A stretch of DNA of 36,631 nt from positions 1 through 36,631 of the forward strand of contig CACIJW010000011.1 of assembly GCA_902587125.1 (NCBI GenBank), in the 5' to 3' direction. The notes beneath the pieces were generated by a model. That model saw only the letters and a program-made list of their open reading frames with translations, ran no database searches and was not told the origin of the DNA. The position numbers were made by a program, and so were the translations under genes. This stretch comes from an uncultured Bacteroidota bacterium. Its GTDB lineage: Bacteria; Bacteroidota; Bacteroidia; Flavobacteriales; BACL11. Below, one piece after another: positions 8,859 to 18,281 of the stretch (position 1 is its first letter; every line of letters starts with the position of its first letter).

Positions 8859-9155
8859 AACCTTTTCAAAACCCAACCTTCTTAAAAACATTTGAGCCTG
8901 AGCAGATCTTCCTCCAGATTTGCATTGAGCAATAATTAGTTTCTGCTTGAAATTCTCTAATTCATCAACTTTATTGGATAATTCTGACATTGGTACTAAT
9001 TTATCAACGCCAATAATGTGTTGATTATTAAACTCATATTCTTCCCTTACGTCAACCAAGACAAAATCTAACTGGTTCTTTTTTCTTAATGCAATCATTT
9101 GCTCTAGCTCAGCCCCATTAATTTCATCTCTTTTTAACAGACTTTCAATTTTCAT
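8811..9155 (-). CDS. Rhodanese-like domain protein
   Basis: Single rhodanese domain of 114 residues with VDVREEYEF and the active-site loop CKSGGRS, cysteine at C78. Such proteins carry a persulfide on that cysteine and hand sulfur to partners or reduce thiosulfate; the partner here is unknown. No signal peptide is seen, so it is cytoplasmic. It follows lysS with an 11-base overlap, so the two are likely cotranscribed. Its 3' end runs 48 bases into the end of uvrC on the other strand. Confidence 0.9.
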   Translation of the reverse strand: MKIESLLKRDEINGAELEQMIALRKKNQLDFVLVDVREEYEFNNQHIIGVDKLVPMSELSNKVDELENFKQKLIIAQCKSGGRSAQAQMFLRRLGFEKVLNLTGGILKYRGQTS

Positions 9156-10662
9156 TATTTTGTTTTTTCATTTGTGGGAAAAATAAAACATCTTGAATTG
9201 ATTTGCTACCTGTCATCAACATAGCTAATCGATCTATTCCTATTCCTAAGCCTGCTGTAGGAGGCATTCCGTGCTCTAGAGCTCTGATATAATCCATATC
9301 TAACATCATCGACTCTTCATCGCCTTTTTTTCCTAACTCGACTTGTTTTTCAAATCTTAATTTTTGATCAATTGGATCATTAAGCTCTGAAAAGGCATTA
9401 CACAATTCTTTTCCATTAACTATTGCTTCAAAACGCTCTACTAAACCTTTTTTTGATCTATGTTTTTTTGCTAATGGAGACATTTCAATTGGGTAGTCTG
9501 TAACGAATGTAGGTTGAACAATATTCTTCTCACATTTTTCACTAAAAATAGCATCAATTAACTTACCCTTACCCATGCTTGAGTCTATCTTTATTTTTAA
9601 ATCGTTACATAAGTTTTTTAAATCCTCCTCTCCCATATTTGATATGTCAACGCCTATATTTTCTTTTATGATTTCAAACATAGGCAACCTCTTCCATGGA
9701 GATTTGAAATCAATTTCTTTGTTGTCATAAGAAACTTTAGTTGTTCCGTGTAAATCTAATGCAATATTCTCTACCATTTTTTCAACTAAACACATCATCC
9801 AGTCATAGTCCTTATAAGCAACATATAGCTCCATCTGTGTAAATTCTGGATTATGGAAACGACTCATACCTTCATTTCTAAAGTCTTTTGAAAACTCATA
9901 AACCCCTTCAAAGCCCCCAACAATTAATCTTTTCAAGTACAGTTCATTTGCTATTCTCAAATATAGTTTCATGTCTAGCTTATTATGATGGGTTACAAAA
10001 GGTTTGGCACTTGCTCCGCCGTAAATAGGTTGTAAAATAGGTGTTTCAACTTCCAAATACCCCTTTTTGTTTAAAAACGAGCGCATTGAGTTTGTTAGCT
10101 TAGTTCGCAAAATAAATGTTTCCTTGACTTCTGGGTTAACAATTAAATCAACATATCTTTGCCTGTATCTGGATTCTGGATCAGAAAAAGAGTCATATTC
10201 TTTACCTTCATTATCGACTTTAGGAAGCGGTAGGGGTCTTAGAGATTTTGAGAGGATTGTTAACTCTCTAACATTCACTGAAACCTCACCTAGCCTTGTC
10301 TTAAACACATTTCCTTTAACAAAAATTATATCACCAATATCAATTAGCTTTTTAAAGACCTCGTTATAAAGTGATTTGTCTTCACCTTTACAAACCTCAT
10401 CTCTATTCAAATACAGCTGTATTCTTCCACAATCATCTTGTATTTCAGCAAAAGAGGCTTTACCCATAATTCTACGCCTCATAAGTCTTCCAGCTATTTT
10501 TACTATTCTTTCTTCACTACTTTCATCATAACTATCCTTGATATCTGTGCTATTTGAATCTATATCAACAAGCTCCGAAGGATACGGGTTAATACCAATT
10601 TCTAAAAGTCTTTTTAAAGATTTTTTTCGTTGGTCAACTTGATTTAGGTTTTGATTTTGCAT
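9145..10662 (-). CDS. lysS: Lysyl-tRNA synthetase, class II
   Basis: Class IIb synthetase that charges tRNA-Lys. The N-terminal OB-fold anticodon-binding domain (about 55-150) contains VKIAGRLMRRRIMGKASF. The catalytic core has motif 2 FRNEGMSRFHNPEFTQME and motif 3 GLGIGIDRLAMLMTG near the C-terminus. The 505 residues match the bacterial family. The start is ATG 10662, preceded on the minus strand by TATCTTTG. It is divergent from the sugar-phosphate isomerase gene, and its end overlaps the rhodanese start by 11 bases. Confidence 0.97.
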   Translation of the reverse strand: MQNQNLNQVDQRKKSLKRLLEIGINPYPSELVDIDSNSTDIKDSYDESSEERIVKIAGRLMRRRIMGKASFAEIQDDCGRIQLYLNRDEVCKGEDKSLYNEVFKKLIDIGDIIFVKGNVFKTRLGEVSVNVRELTILSKSLRPLPLPKVDNEGKEYDSFSDPESRYRQRYVDLIVNPEVKETFILRTKLTNSMRSFLNKKGYLEVETPILQPIYGGASAKPFVTHHNKLDMKLYLRIANELYLKRLIVGGFEGVYEFSKDFRNEGMSRFHNPEFTQMELYVAYKDYDWMMCLVEKMVENIALDLHGTTKVSYDNKEIDFKSPWKRLPMFEIIKENIGVDISNMGEEDLKNLCNDLKIKIDSSMGKGKLIDAIFSEKCEKNIVQPTFVTDYPIEMSPLAKKHRSKKGLVERFEAIVNGKELCNAFSELNDPIDQKLRFEKQVELGKKGDEESMMLDMDYIRALEHGMPPTAGLGIGIDRLAMLMTGSKSIQDVLFFPQMKKQNNEN

Positions 10663-10669
10663 TCCTAAA

Positions 10670-10677
10670 CAAAGATA
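10670..10677 (-). promoter_or_regulatory. Promoter -7 box of lysS
   Basis: Plus-strand CAAAGATA reads TATCTTTG on the minus strand, an exact TAnnTTTG box only 7 bases before the lysS start codon. Transcription would therefore begin at or next to the ATG, giving a leaderless or nearly leaderless message. No TTG sits at the usual -33 distance, so support is partial. Confidence 0.35.
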
Positions 10678-10712
10678 TGAATTCTTGTATTAAGATTTGT
10701 TATTTTTACAAT

Positions 10713-11696
10713 ATGAAAGATTACATAAAAAATTTTACAGATCAGATTGATGAAGCTATTAAAATTGGTAAAAATTTTGATTTTGATGATAAATTAGAAT
10801 ACAAAAATATTGTAATATGTGGTTTAGGTGGTTCTGGAATTGGAGGAAGCATTTTAAAAGACATTGTAAAAGATGAGCTTAAAATACCTGTTGAACTGGT
10901 GAAGGACTACAACATCCCAAACTACATTAGTATGAAAACTCTGGTGATTTGCACATCTTACTCGGGAAACACTGAAGAGACAATTTCTGCAATGAAAAAA
11001 TGCCATGAAAGACAGGCGAAAATTTTTACAATATCCTCTGAAGGTTTTGTCGAAAGGTTTTCTTCTGAAAACAATATTCCTCATATAAAAATACCATCAG
11101 GCTCACCTCCTAGGGCTATGTTTGCGTATTCCTTTGTTCAGCTGTTTTTTATATTATATAAAAATCACCTAATATCAAATGAGTTTTTGAAAAACTTAGA
11201 TCAAACAATTGCAAATCTTAAAAAAAACAGTGAGAATATCATGTCCGCTGCTAGATCAGCTGCTCAAAAAATACACAAAACAACGGCTATTATTTATTGT
11301 TGTGATGGATACGAAGGTTTAGCTATTAGATTTAGACAGCAACTTAATGAAAATTCTAAGATGTTATGCTGGCATGCTGTTATTCCTGAGATGAATCATA
11401 ATGAAATTTTAGGGTGGCGAACAAATACTGATGATTTATCTGTAATATTTCTTCAAAATGATGATGACTTTTACAGAAACAAACATAGGGTTAGTATCAA
11501 TAAGAAGGTTATACAAAAATATAACCCTAAAATAATTGAACTCAATAGTTTTGGCAACTCGAAACTCGAAAAAACTCTTTTTCTAGTTCACCTCACAGAT
11601 TGGATTTCTTGGTTTTTATCTGAACTAAACAATGTTGATGCTATTGAGATTGATGTAATTAATTACTTAAAAAGTGAACTCTCAAAAATTAATTAA
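10713..11696 (+). CDS. Bifunctional phosphoglucose/phosphomannose isomerase family (SIS domain)
   Basis: Sugar-phosphate isomerase with two SIS domains. CGLGGSGIGGSILKDI begins the first domain, CTSYSGNTEET is the phosphate-binding serine cluster, and GSPPRAMFAYSF and PEMNHNEILGW are landmarks of the bifunctional Pgi/Pmi family that interconverts glucose-6-P, fructose-6-P and mannose-6-P. An upstream ATG at 10677 would add 12 residues (MNSCIKICYFYN), but family members begin near MKDYIKNFT, so I prefer ATG 10713 (327 residues); the early ATG also overlaps the lysS promoter box. It would supply fructose-6-P for glycolysis, alongside pgk and pyk in this window. Its end overlaps lipB by 23 bases. 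Confidence 0.9.
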   Translation: MKDYIKNFTDQIDEAIKIGKNFDFDDKLEYKNIVICGLGGSGIGGSILKDIVKDELKIPVELVKDYNIPNYISMKTLVICTSYSGNTEETISAMKKCHERQAKIFTISSEGFVERFSSENNIPHIKIPSGSPPRAMFAYSFVQLFFILYKNHLISNEFLKNLDQTIANLKKNSENIMSAARSAAQKIHKTTAIIYCCDGYEGLAIRFRQQLNENSKMLCWHAVIPEMNHNEILGWRTNTDDLSVIFLQNDDDFYRNKHRVSINKKVIQKYNPKIIELNSFGNSKLEKTLFLVHLTDWISWFLSELNNVDAIEIDVINYLKSELSKIN

Positions 11697-12390
11697 CAAA
11701 TCCGTTTCTCTTCTTGATATTTCTAAGATTGAATATGTGAAAGGCGTGGAATATCAAAAAAGCCTATTTGATGAAATTATTAGTTTAAAATCTAAAAACA
11801 GAAAAAACCCAATTTCTGTGCCTACAAAAAATTATTTTATTTTTTGTGAACACAATCATGTGTATACTTTGGGTAAAAATGGAAATAACAAAAATTTTCT
11901 AGCTGACATTAAAACACAAAAAAAAATTGGAGCTTCTTTCCATTTAACTAACAGAGGTGGGGATATCACATATCATGGTCCTGAACAAATTGTTGGATAT
12001 CCAATAATTGATCTTGAAAATTTTTTTACAGACCTTGGAAAATATATGAGAGGAATAGAAGAAGTTATAATAGAAACTTTAAGTGAGTTTTCTATTAAAG
12101 CAGAAAGATCTGCAGGAGAGACAGGGGTTTGGATTGACACAAAAAATAATCCAAGAAAAATATGCGCAATAGGGGTAAAAACCAGTAGGTGGGTGACTAT
12201 GCACGGATTTGCACTAAACGTAAATAACGACCTTTCATATTTTGATCATATCGTGCCCTGTGGTATTTCTAACAAAAAGGTCACTAGCATGAAAAATGAG
12301 CTTAATGTTAATGTCGACAAAAGTGAAGTGAAAAGAATTATTATTAAAAATTTCACTAAAATATTTGGAATGAAATTTATAGTGACTTAG
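11674..12390 (+). CDS. lipB: Octanoyl-[acyl-carrier-protein]:protein octanoyltransferase
   Basis: Moves octanoyl groups from acyl carrier protein to lipoyl domains, the first step of endogenous lipoate attachment. RGGDITYHGPEQIVGYP is the substrate-pocket motif. KICAIGVK holds the catalytic lysine, and PCGI near residue 194 holds the nucleophilic cysteine. Its 238 residues fit the family. The usual HGPGQ reads HGPEQ here (E104), an uncommon change beside the acyl pocket. The start is GTG 11674, inside the isomerase gene (23-base overlap); a start slightly further in cannot be excluded. The donor protein AcpP is encoded at 27100-27330. Confidence 0.94.
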   Translation: MNSQKLINKSVSLLDISKIEYVKGVEYQKSLFDEIISLKSKNRKNPISVPTKNYFIFCEHNHVYTLGKNGNNKNFLADIKTQKKIGASFHLTNRGGDITYHGPEQIVGYPIIDLENFFTDLGKYMRGIEEVIIETLSEFSIKAERSAGETGVWIDTKNNPRKICAIGVKTSRWVTMHGFALNVNNDLSYFDHIVPCGISNKKVTSMKNELNVNVDKSEVKRIIIKNFTKIFGMKFIVT

Positions 12391-12421
12391 TTGGTACTAT
12401 TACTTAAAATTATTTTCTTTG
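12391..12421 (+). promoter_or_regulatory. Possible promoter of the double-ATPase ABC gene
   Basis: TTG at 12391-12393 is followed after about 20 bases by TTTCTTTG (12414-12421), one mismatch from TAnnTTTG. The start codon at 12429 is only 7 bases downstream, suggesting a nearly leaderless message. The box is imperfect, so this is tentative. Confidence 0.3.
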
Positions 12422-12428
12422 AAAATAT

Positions 12429-14207
12429 ATGAAAAAGAATAAAGCTTTAATTGAATTTAATGGACTTGTAACTGAGTTTCATACTGATGGTAGTACAGTG
12501 CGAGCTGTTGATAATATTAGTTTCACATTAAACAAAGGCGAAACGATCGGTGTTGTGGGAGAGTCAGGCTCTGGAAAATCCGTAACATCATTGTCAGCAA
12601 TGAGACTGGTCCCCTCACCGCCAGGAAAAATATCCTCAGGTGAAATCATTTTTCACAAAAATGAATCAAAAAGTGTAAACCTACTATCTCTTTCTGAAGA
12701 GAAAATGAGGTCTTATAGAGGTAATGATTTAGCAATGATTTTTCAAGAGCCTATGACCTCTCTTAACCCTGTTTTTACCTGCGGAAATCAAGTTGTAGAG
12801 GCTATTATGTTGCATCAGAAACTTAATGCAAAAGAAGCAAAAGACTTGGCTATTGATTTATTCAAAAAAGTTGAATTACCTGACCCTGACAGAATTTTTA
12901 GTACATACCCTCACCAAATATCTGGCGGTCAAAAGCAAAGGGTTATGATTGCTATGGCAATGAGTTGTAAACCTTCTGTCTTAATTGCTGACGAACCTAC
13001 AACTGCCCTTGATGTTACTGTTCAAAAAACTATTCTTGAACTAATGCAAGACTTACAAAAGGAATATGAGATGGGGATAATATTTATAACCCATGATTTA
13101 GGCGTTATTGCAGAGCTAGCAGATAAGGTTGTAGTTATGTACAAGGGCAAAATTGTAGAGCAAGGTAATGTCTGGGATATTTTCACCAAGCCAAAACACC
13201 CATACACAAAAGGCTTGCTCGCATGTAGGCCCCCTTTAAATAAAAGATATAAGTTTTTACCAACAGTATCTGATTTTATGCAGGTTGATTCATCAGGTAA
13301 TGTTATTGATAATAAAATTTCTGTTGAAGATTTTACAAAAAAAATTATTGTTTCTGAAAAAGAAAGAAAAGAGAGGCTTGTGAATTTGTATAAACAAGAA
13401 CCCATACTAAAAGTACAAAACTTAAAAACTTATTTTCCAATTAAAAAGGGTTTTTTTGGGGGTACAAGTGGATATGTAAAGGCTGTCGATAACGTCAGCT
13501 TTGATGTGTATCCTAAAGAAACGCTTGGCTTAGTCGGTGAGTCTGGCTGTGGGAAAACTACAACAGGAAGAACCATCCTAAGATTAGAGGAGCCTATGTC
13601 GGGAAAGATGATTTATAAAGGCATAGATATTGCATCAATGTCTGCGAATGAATTAAGAGATTTTAGAAAGGAGGTTCAAATTATATTTCAAGACCCTTAT
13701 TCCTCACTAAACCCCAGAATGACTATTGGAAATGCTATAATGGAACCTATGCAGGTTCATGCAATATATGAAAGCGAAAAAGATCGAAAAAATAAAGTAC
13801 AAGAACTTTTAGAAAAAGTAAGCCTTGATCCAACACATTTTTACAGATATCCACATGAATTTTCAGGTGGACAAAGACAACGAATTGGTATTGCTAGAGC
13901 TTTAGCATTAAATCCGAAATTTATTATTTGTGATGAATCTGTTTCAGCTCTTGATGTTTCTGTGCAGGCTCAAGTACTAAATCTATTAAATGACCTCAAA
14001 AAAGAATTTGGTTTGACTTATATATTCATATCTCACGACCTGTCTGTCGTTAAATATATGAGTGACAGAATGGTGGTAATGCAAGGTGGGAAAATAGAGG
14101 AAATGGGAGACGCCGATCAAATATATAACTCACCTCAAACAGTCTATACTAAAAAATTAATTGATGCTGTTCCAGAAGGTAAAACAGAGGACATTAGAAA
14201 GAAATAA
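12429..14207 (+). CDS. ABC transporter, two fused ATP-binding domains (peptide/nickel or YejF/GsiA type)
   Basis: Single protein of 592 residues with two complete ATPase domains of the DppD/DppF type. Domain 1 has Walker A GESGSGKS near 44, signature SGGQKQR, and Walker B LIADEPTTALD with FITHDL. Domain 2 has GESGCGKTT near 370, SGGQRQR, and IICDESVSALD with FISHDL. A peptide-family C-terminal segment follows domain 1 (HPYTKGLLACRPP). Such proteins power uptake of di- and oligopeptides or related solutes by a partner permease pair. No permease or binding protein lies nearby, so its partners are encoded elsewhere. Both sites look intact. It ends 5 bases from the opposing scoB gene. Confidence 0.93.
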   Translation: MKKNKALIEFNGLVTEFHTDGSTVRAVDNISFTLNKGETIGVVGESGSGKSVTSLSAMRLVPSPPGKISSGEIIFHKNESKSVNLLSLSEEKMRSYRGNDLAMIFQEPMTSLNPVFTCGNQVVEAIMLHQKLNAKEAKDLAIDLFKKVELPDPDRIFSTYPHQISGGQKQRVMIAMAMSCKPSVLIADEPTTALDVTVQKTILELMQDLQKEYEMGIIFITHDLGVIAELADKVVVMYKGKIVEQGNVWDIFTKPKHPYTKGLLACRPPLNKRYKFLPTVSDFMQVDSSGNVIDNKISVEDFTKKIIVSEKERKERLVNLYKQEPILKVQNLKTYFPIKKGFFGGTSGYVKAVDNVSFDVYPKETLGLVGESGCGKTTTGRTILRLEEPMSGKMIYKGIDIASMSANELRDFRKEVQIIFQDPYSSLNPRMTIGNAIMEPMQVHAIYESEKDRKNKVQELLEKVSLDPTHFYRYPHEFSGGQRQRIGIARALALNPKFIICDESVSALDVSVQAQVLNLLNDLKKEFGLTYIFISHDLSVVKYMSDRMVVMQGGKIEEMGDADQIYNSPQTVYTKKLIDAVPEGKTEDIRKK

Positions 14208-14212
14208 AAACC

Positions 14213-14869
14213 TTATAACACCATTGTTTTAAGATTTTTATCTATGATTAAATCGGCATCTGTTGAATTAATAATTTCATCTTCTGAAACACTAGGGGCT
14301 ACTTCTGTTAATTTAAAGCCTTTACTTGTGACCTCAATAACAGCTAGGTCAGTAACTATTTTTTTTACACAAGACACACCTGTTATTGGAAGGGTGCATC
14401 TTTTTAAAAGTTTACTTTGACCCTGTCTGTTTGTATGTGTCATAGCAACTATAATATTGTTTGATGAAGTAACTAGATCCATAGCCCCACCCATTCCCTT
14501 GACCATTTTACCAGGAATTTTCCAGTTTGCTATGTCGCCGTTTTCAGCTACTTGCATAGCCCCCAAAACACTTAGGTGGATGTGGTTTCCTCTAATCATA
14601 GAAAATGATAAAGCTGAATCAAAAAGGACTGCTCCAGGTAAAGACGTAATGGTTTGCTTGCCTGCATTTATTAAATCTGCATCTTCCTTTCCCTCTTTAG
14701 GGAAGGGGCCCATGCCTAATATTCCGTTTTCAGATTGAAATTCAACATTAATGTCTGAGGGGACATGGTTAGCAACTAAAGTAGGTATTCCTATACCTAA
14801 ATTTACATATGTGTTATTCACCAATTCTTGCGCTATTCTTTTTGCAATTTCATTTTTTGTTAAGGCCAT
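14213..14869 (-). CDS. scoB: 3-oxoacid CoA-transferase, subunit B
   Basis: Beta subunit of succinyl-CoA:3-oxoacid CoA-transferase, which moves CoA between succinyl-CoA and acetoacetate. The catalytic glutamate lies in FQSENGILGMGPFP, near residue 44, and VKGMGGAMDLV is a family landmark. Its 218 residues are standard. It starts 1 base after scoA stops, so both subunits come from one message. The scoAB pair follows PBP1A with a 1-base gap, an odd operon partner. The exact acyl acceptor is inferred from the family; a butyrate/acetate transferase is less likely. Confidence 0.93.
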   Translation of the reverse strand: MALTKNEIAKRIAQELVNNTYVNLGIGIPTLVANHVPSDINVEFQSENGILGMGPFPKEGKEDADLINAGKQTITSLPGAVLFDSALSFSMIRGNHIHLSVLGAMQVAENGDIANWKIPGKMVKGMGGAMDLVTSSNNIIVAMTHTNRQGQSKLLKRCTLPITGVSCVKKIVTDLAVIEVTSKGFKLTEVAPSVSEDEIINSTDADLIIDKNLKTMVL

Positions 14870-14870
14870 C

Positions 14871-15569
14871 TTAAGGTTTTGTTATTGTTCTGTTTTCAAT
14901 TCTTTTTTCGTAAAAACTTCCCTTAAAAATACGTTGTACAAATATACCTGGAGTATGAATTTGATTTAAATCTAATTCCCCGGCAGGCACTAAATGTTCA
15001 ACTTCAGCTACTGTTATCTTACCAGCCATAGCCATTAAAGGGTTGAAGTTTCTTGCTGTACCCTTGTAAATTAGATTGCCTAAAGTATCTCCTTTCCAGG
15101 CTTTTACAAAAGCAAAATCTGCATTTAAAGCGTGTTCCAAAATATATTTCTTTTTATTAAACACTCTCACCTCTTTCTTTCCTTGAACCTCCGTGCCATA
15201 TCCTGCTGGTGTGAAAAATGCTGGTATCCCTGCCCCACCAGCTCTACATCTTTCGGCCAATGTTCCTTGTGGTATTAACTCAACCTCTAGCTCTCCAGAA
15301 AGCATTTGTCTTTCAAACTCATCATTTTCTCCGACATATGAAGAAATCATTTTTTTTATTTGTCTTTTTTTTAGAAGAAGTCCCAGCCCAAAATCATCAA
15401 CACCAGCGTTATTTGAAATGCAAGTCAGATTTTTAATTTTTGTTTTTGAAAGGGCATTAATACAGTTCTCAGCGATTCCGCATAAACCAAAACCCCCAAA
15501 CATTAACACCATATTACTTTTTACACCAAAGATTGCCTCATCTACACTAGCTATTGTTTTATTAATCAT
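14871..15569 (-). CDS. scoA: 3-oxoacid CoA-transferase, subunit A
   Basis: Alpha subunit partner of ScoB. It has [14 protein letters not shown] (CoA-binding loop), [33 protein letters not shown] and [11 protein letters not shown], all typical of the family. An upstream in-frame start at 15587 would lie inside the PBP1A gene; ATG 15569 (232 residues, starting [13 protein letters not shown]) is 1 base after the PBP1A stop and fits better. The enzyme would allow use of acetoacetate or balance succinyl-CoA. Confidence 0.93.
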   Translation of the reverse strand: MINKTIASVDEAIFGVKSNMVLMFGGFGLCGIAENCINALSKTKIKNLTCISNNAGVDDFGLGLLLKKRQIKKMISSYVGENDEFERQMLSGELEVELIPQGTLAERCRAGGAGIPAFFTPAGYGTEVQGKKEVRVFNKKKYILEHALNADFAFVKAWKGDTLGNLIYKGTARNFNPLMAMAGKITVAEVEHLVPAGELDLNQIHTPGIFVQRIFKGSFYEKRIENRTITKP

Positions 15570-15570
15570 G

Positions 15571-17820
15571 TTAAAATTCTTCGTCAAAATTATCCTTAAA
15601 TTTAATTAAATCCTCATCACAATCAATTGAAATGTCTATTGATTTAGAAATATCAAAATTTTTTCTAATTGGATCTAAATTCAAAGTGTCATTATAAATT
15701 CCTTTCATATATTCTGCAAAGACCGGCAATGCTGTATTTGCCCCTTGTCCATTCTGTATATCTCTAAAATGCACACTTCTATCCTCACAACCAGTCCACA
15801 CTCCGGTTACCAAATCCGGCGTGATTCCCATGAACCAGCCGTCTGATTGATTTTGTGTCGTGCCTGTTTTTCCTGCAATTTCGTTTTCGAATTGATACCT
15901 ATACCTAAGCCTAACCCCTGTCCCTCTTCTAACTTTAGCTTCAGGGCTATATACCCCATCAACTACACCTTGTAATAATCTAATCATTATATCTGCTGTA
16001 TTTTGACTCATTGCTTCTTGTGTTTTTGGACTGAAGTTTTCAAGTACCACACCATTTTTATCGGTTATTTTGTTTATAAAAATTGGCTCTGTCCATACTC
16101 CTTTGTTTGCAAAAGTAGAATAAGCACCAACCATTTCATACACGGATAAATCAAATGTGCCTAAACATAGAGAGGGGACCGCTAAAATTTTTGATTTTAC
16201 GCCCATTTTCCTTGCTAAATCTACAACAGCATATGGGCCAAATTGCTTCATAATATATGCTGTCATTGAATTTATTGAGTTTGCCAAACCAAACTTCATT
16301 GTTAGAGGTAGACCTTCATAATCATTACCAGAATTTTTTGGAGCCCAGTCCTTCTCAAGCTTCCAAATATTTTTATCAAAAACAACTGGAACATTAGGGA
16401 CTTTTTTGCATGCTGAGTAACCTTCTTGTACAGCTAAAGCATAAAGAAAAGGTTTAAATGTTGATCCCACCTGTCTTTTTCCTTTTATTACATGGTCATA
16501 TTTAAAAAACCTATGATCAATTCCTCCAACATAAGACTTTATAAACCCTGTTTTAGGATCCATACTCATCATGCCGCAATGAATAAAAAACTTGTTGTAA
16601 AGTATTGAATCAAACGGGCTAATTAAACTATCAACAACACCATTCCATGAAAAAAGTTTAGTTTTTACTTTTGTTTTAAAAGCTTTTTCAATTTCTTCAT
16701 TTGATTTACCAGAAGCTTTCAATTTCTTATACCTTTCAGATCTTTTTATAGCTTGATTCATTACCAGTTCAAATTGTAAAGTATCAAAGTCTTCGGGAAA
16801 AGGAGCGTGTTCATATCCCTTCCAATGATTGTAAAAATCTTTTTGCAGTTTAGACATGTGTGTTTTAACAGCTTTTTCTGCATGGACCTGCATTCTTGAA
16901 TCAATCGTGGTATATATCTTTAGCCCGTCAGTGTAAAGATTATATGTGCTTCCATCTGGCTTTTTTTTTGTTTTACACCAATTAACGAGTATCGGTCTTA
17001 ATTGTTCTCTTAAATATGGGGCTAAACCTTCATTATGGCTGGCTTTTTTAAAATCTAAAACAAGAGGTTTAGCTATTGTAGTGTCAAAAGTTTCATTATT
17101 AATAAATTTATATTTTTTCATTTGAGAAAGCACAACGTTTCTTCTTTCCTCAGTGAAATTTAAACGTCTGTTTGGGTTATAAAGCGCTGAGTTTTTTAAC
17201 ATTCCAACTAAAGTTGCCGCCTCTTCAAGGTTAAGTTCGGATGGTTTTTTGTTAAAATAAACTCTTGATGCTGACTTTATACCTACGGCATTATTAACCC
17301 AATCAAACCTATTTAGGTACATTGTAATTATTTCATCTTTTGTGTAATGTTTTTCTAACCTTGCAGAGATTACCCATTCTTTAAGTTTTTGCACAACCCT
17401 CTCTATGCCAGAACTAGGTTTTTTTGTAAAAAGCATTTTTGATAATTGCTGTGTGATTGTGCTAGCTCCCCCACTTGATTTATTTCCAATAATTTGACCG
17501 TATACAGCTCTTAAAAGTGATCTTATATCTATACCTGAGTGATTTCTAAATCTAACATCCTCTGTGGCAATTAATGCGTCTATTAAATCATCTGGAAGCT
17601 CTTTATAGCTAACGTTACTTCTGTTTTCATAAAAGTATGCTCCTAAATTATTTCCGTCAGAGGAGATAAGTTGTGTTGCTAGGTTGGTCTTTGGGTTTTC
17701 AAGCTCATCAAAGGTTGGTAGCTTTCCAAAAAAACCCCGTGAAACCAACAAGATTATAACTACAGACACGACAAATGGTGTGAGCATAAAAATCCATATG
17801 AACCGATTATTTTTAATCAA
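15571..17820 (-). CDS. Penicillin-binding protein 1A, bifunctional transglycosylase/transpeptidase
   Basis: Class A PBP anchored in the inner membrane by one N-terminal helix (about 9-28) and facing the periplasm. The glycosyltransferase (family 51) has [15 protein letters not shown] near 82-96 with the catalytic glutamate, and [15 protein letters not shown]. The transpeptidase has the active serine in GSTFKPF near 453, SIN near 510, and [13 protein letters not shown] near 650. It polymerizes and cross-links peptidoglycan. The length is 749 residues. The start is TTG overlapping the gldH stop (TTGA), implying coupled translation. Bacteroidota often place this gene beside gldH. Confidence 0.95.
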   Translation of the reverse strand: MIKNNRFIWIFMLTPFVVSVVIILLVSRGFFGKLPTFDELENPKTNLATQLISSDGNNLGAYFYENRSNVSYKELPDDLIDALIATEDVRFRNHSGIDIRSLLRAVYGQIIGNKSSGGASTITQQLSKMLFTKKPSSGIERVVQKLKEWVISARLEKHYTKDEIITMYLNRFDWVNNAVGIKSASRVYFNKKPSELNLEEAATLVGMLKNSALYNPNRRLNFTEERRNVVLSQMKKYKFINNETFDTTIAKPLVLDFKKASHNEGLAPYLREQLRPILVNWCKTKKKPDGSTYNLYTDGLKIYTTIDSRMQVHAEKAVKTHMSKLQKDFYNHWKGYEHAPFPEDFDTLQFELVMNQAIKRSERYKKLKASGKSNEEIEKAFKTKVKTKLFSWNGVVDSLISPFDSILYNKFFIHCGMMSMDPKTGFIKSYVGGIDHRFFKYDHVIKGKRQVGSTFKPFLYALAVQEGYSACKKVPNVPVVFDKNIWKLEKDWAPKNSGNDYEGLPLTMKFGLANSINSMTAYIMKQFGPYAVVDLARKMGVKSKILAVPSLCLGTFDLSVYEMVGAYSTFANKGVWTEPIFINKITDKNGVVLENFSPKTQEAMSQNTADIMIRLLQGVVDGVYSPEAKVRRGTGVRLRYRYQFENEIAGKTGTTQNQSDGWFMGITPDLVTGVWTGCEDRSVHFRDIQNGQGANTALPVFAEYMKGIYNDTLNLDPIRKNFDISKSIDISIDCDEDLIKFKDNFDEEF

Positions 17821-18281
17821 TCTTCACTAATTATTTCAAGACCAACTGATGAAATCCCATATATTTCTCTTATTTGATTTGTATTAGTGTTTCTCATTGC
17901 ATGATTGATAACTATACATATACTATCTTTTTTATCAAAATTAAGATTTTTTAGAGTTTTTGAATAAAACCTAGTGTCTCCAGCTCCTTTGCTATTCCAA
18001 GTGCCGTTTTTTTTTGCAAACTGCAAATTAAGCGTGTCTATTTGATTGTTTGCTTTTAAAAACAAAATTAAGTTTTGATAATAATAATCTGTCTTGTGCT
18101 TAACGGTCAATTGAGCATAATATTTTTTTTCAGCATCTAAGTCTTTAAATTTGAAAAATAAAGTGTCTGAAACTGACCAGGTATCATTCTCAATATTGAT
18201 GAAATTAATATTGTTGCTTTTTTTTAGACATGAAATAAAAAGAGCAAAAACAATTAAGAAGTAGTGGGATTTAATTTTCAT
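17817..18281 (-). CDS. gldH: Gliding motility lipoprotein GldH
   Basis: Predicted lipoprotein of 154 residues. A signal peptide ends at the lipobox FISC, with Cys18 the likely lipid site. The body matches GldH as I recall it: a W..SDTLFFKF segment, then KTDYYYQNLILFL and an INHAMRNTNTNQIREIYGIS ending. GldH is one of the Gld lipoproteins needed for flavobacterial gliding. An in-frame TTG at 18284 precedes ATG 18281; I chose the ATG. It overlaps the holB end and the PBP1A start, so it is part of a tight operon. Whether this organism glides cannot be said; gldH is also kept in non-gliding relatives. Confidence 0.85.
   Translation of the reverse strand: MKIKSHYFLIVFALFISCLKKSNNINFINIENDTWSVSDTLFFKFKDLDAEKKYYAQLTVKHKTDYYYQNLILFLKANNQIDTLNLQFAKKNGTWNSKGAGDTRFYSKTLKNLNFDKKDSICIVINHAMRNTNTNQIREIYGISSVGLEIISED

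Noticed and set aside
10677-10712. Upstream ATG of the sugar-phosphate isomerase
   Set aside because: It adds a cysteine/tyrosine-rich 12-residue stretch not seen in the family and overlaps the lysS promoter box.
15193-15609. Open frame of 138 residues on the plus strand
   Set aside because: Shadow of scoA on the other strand, proline/serine-rich with no recognisable domain.
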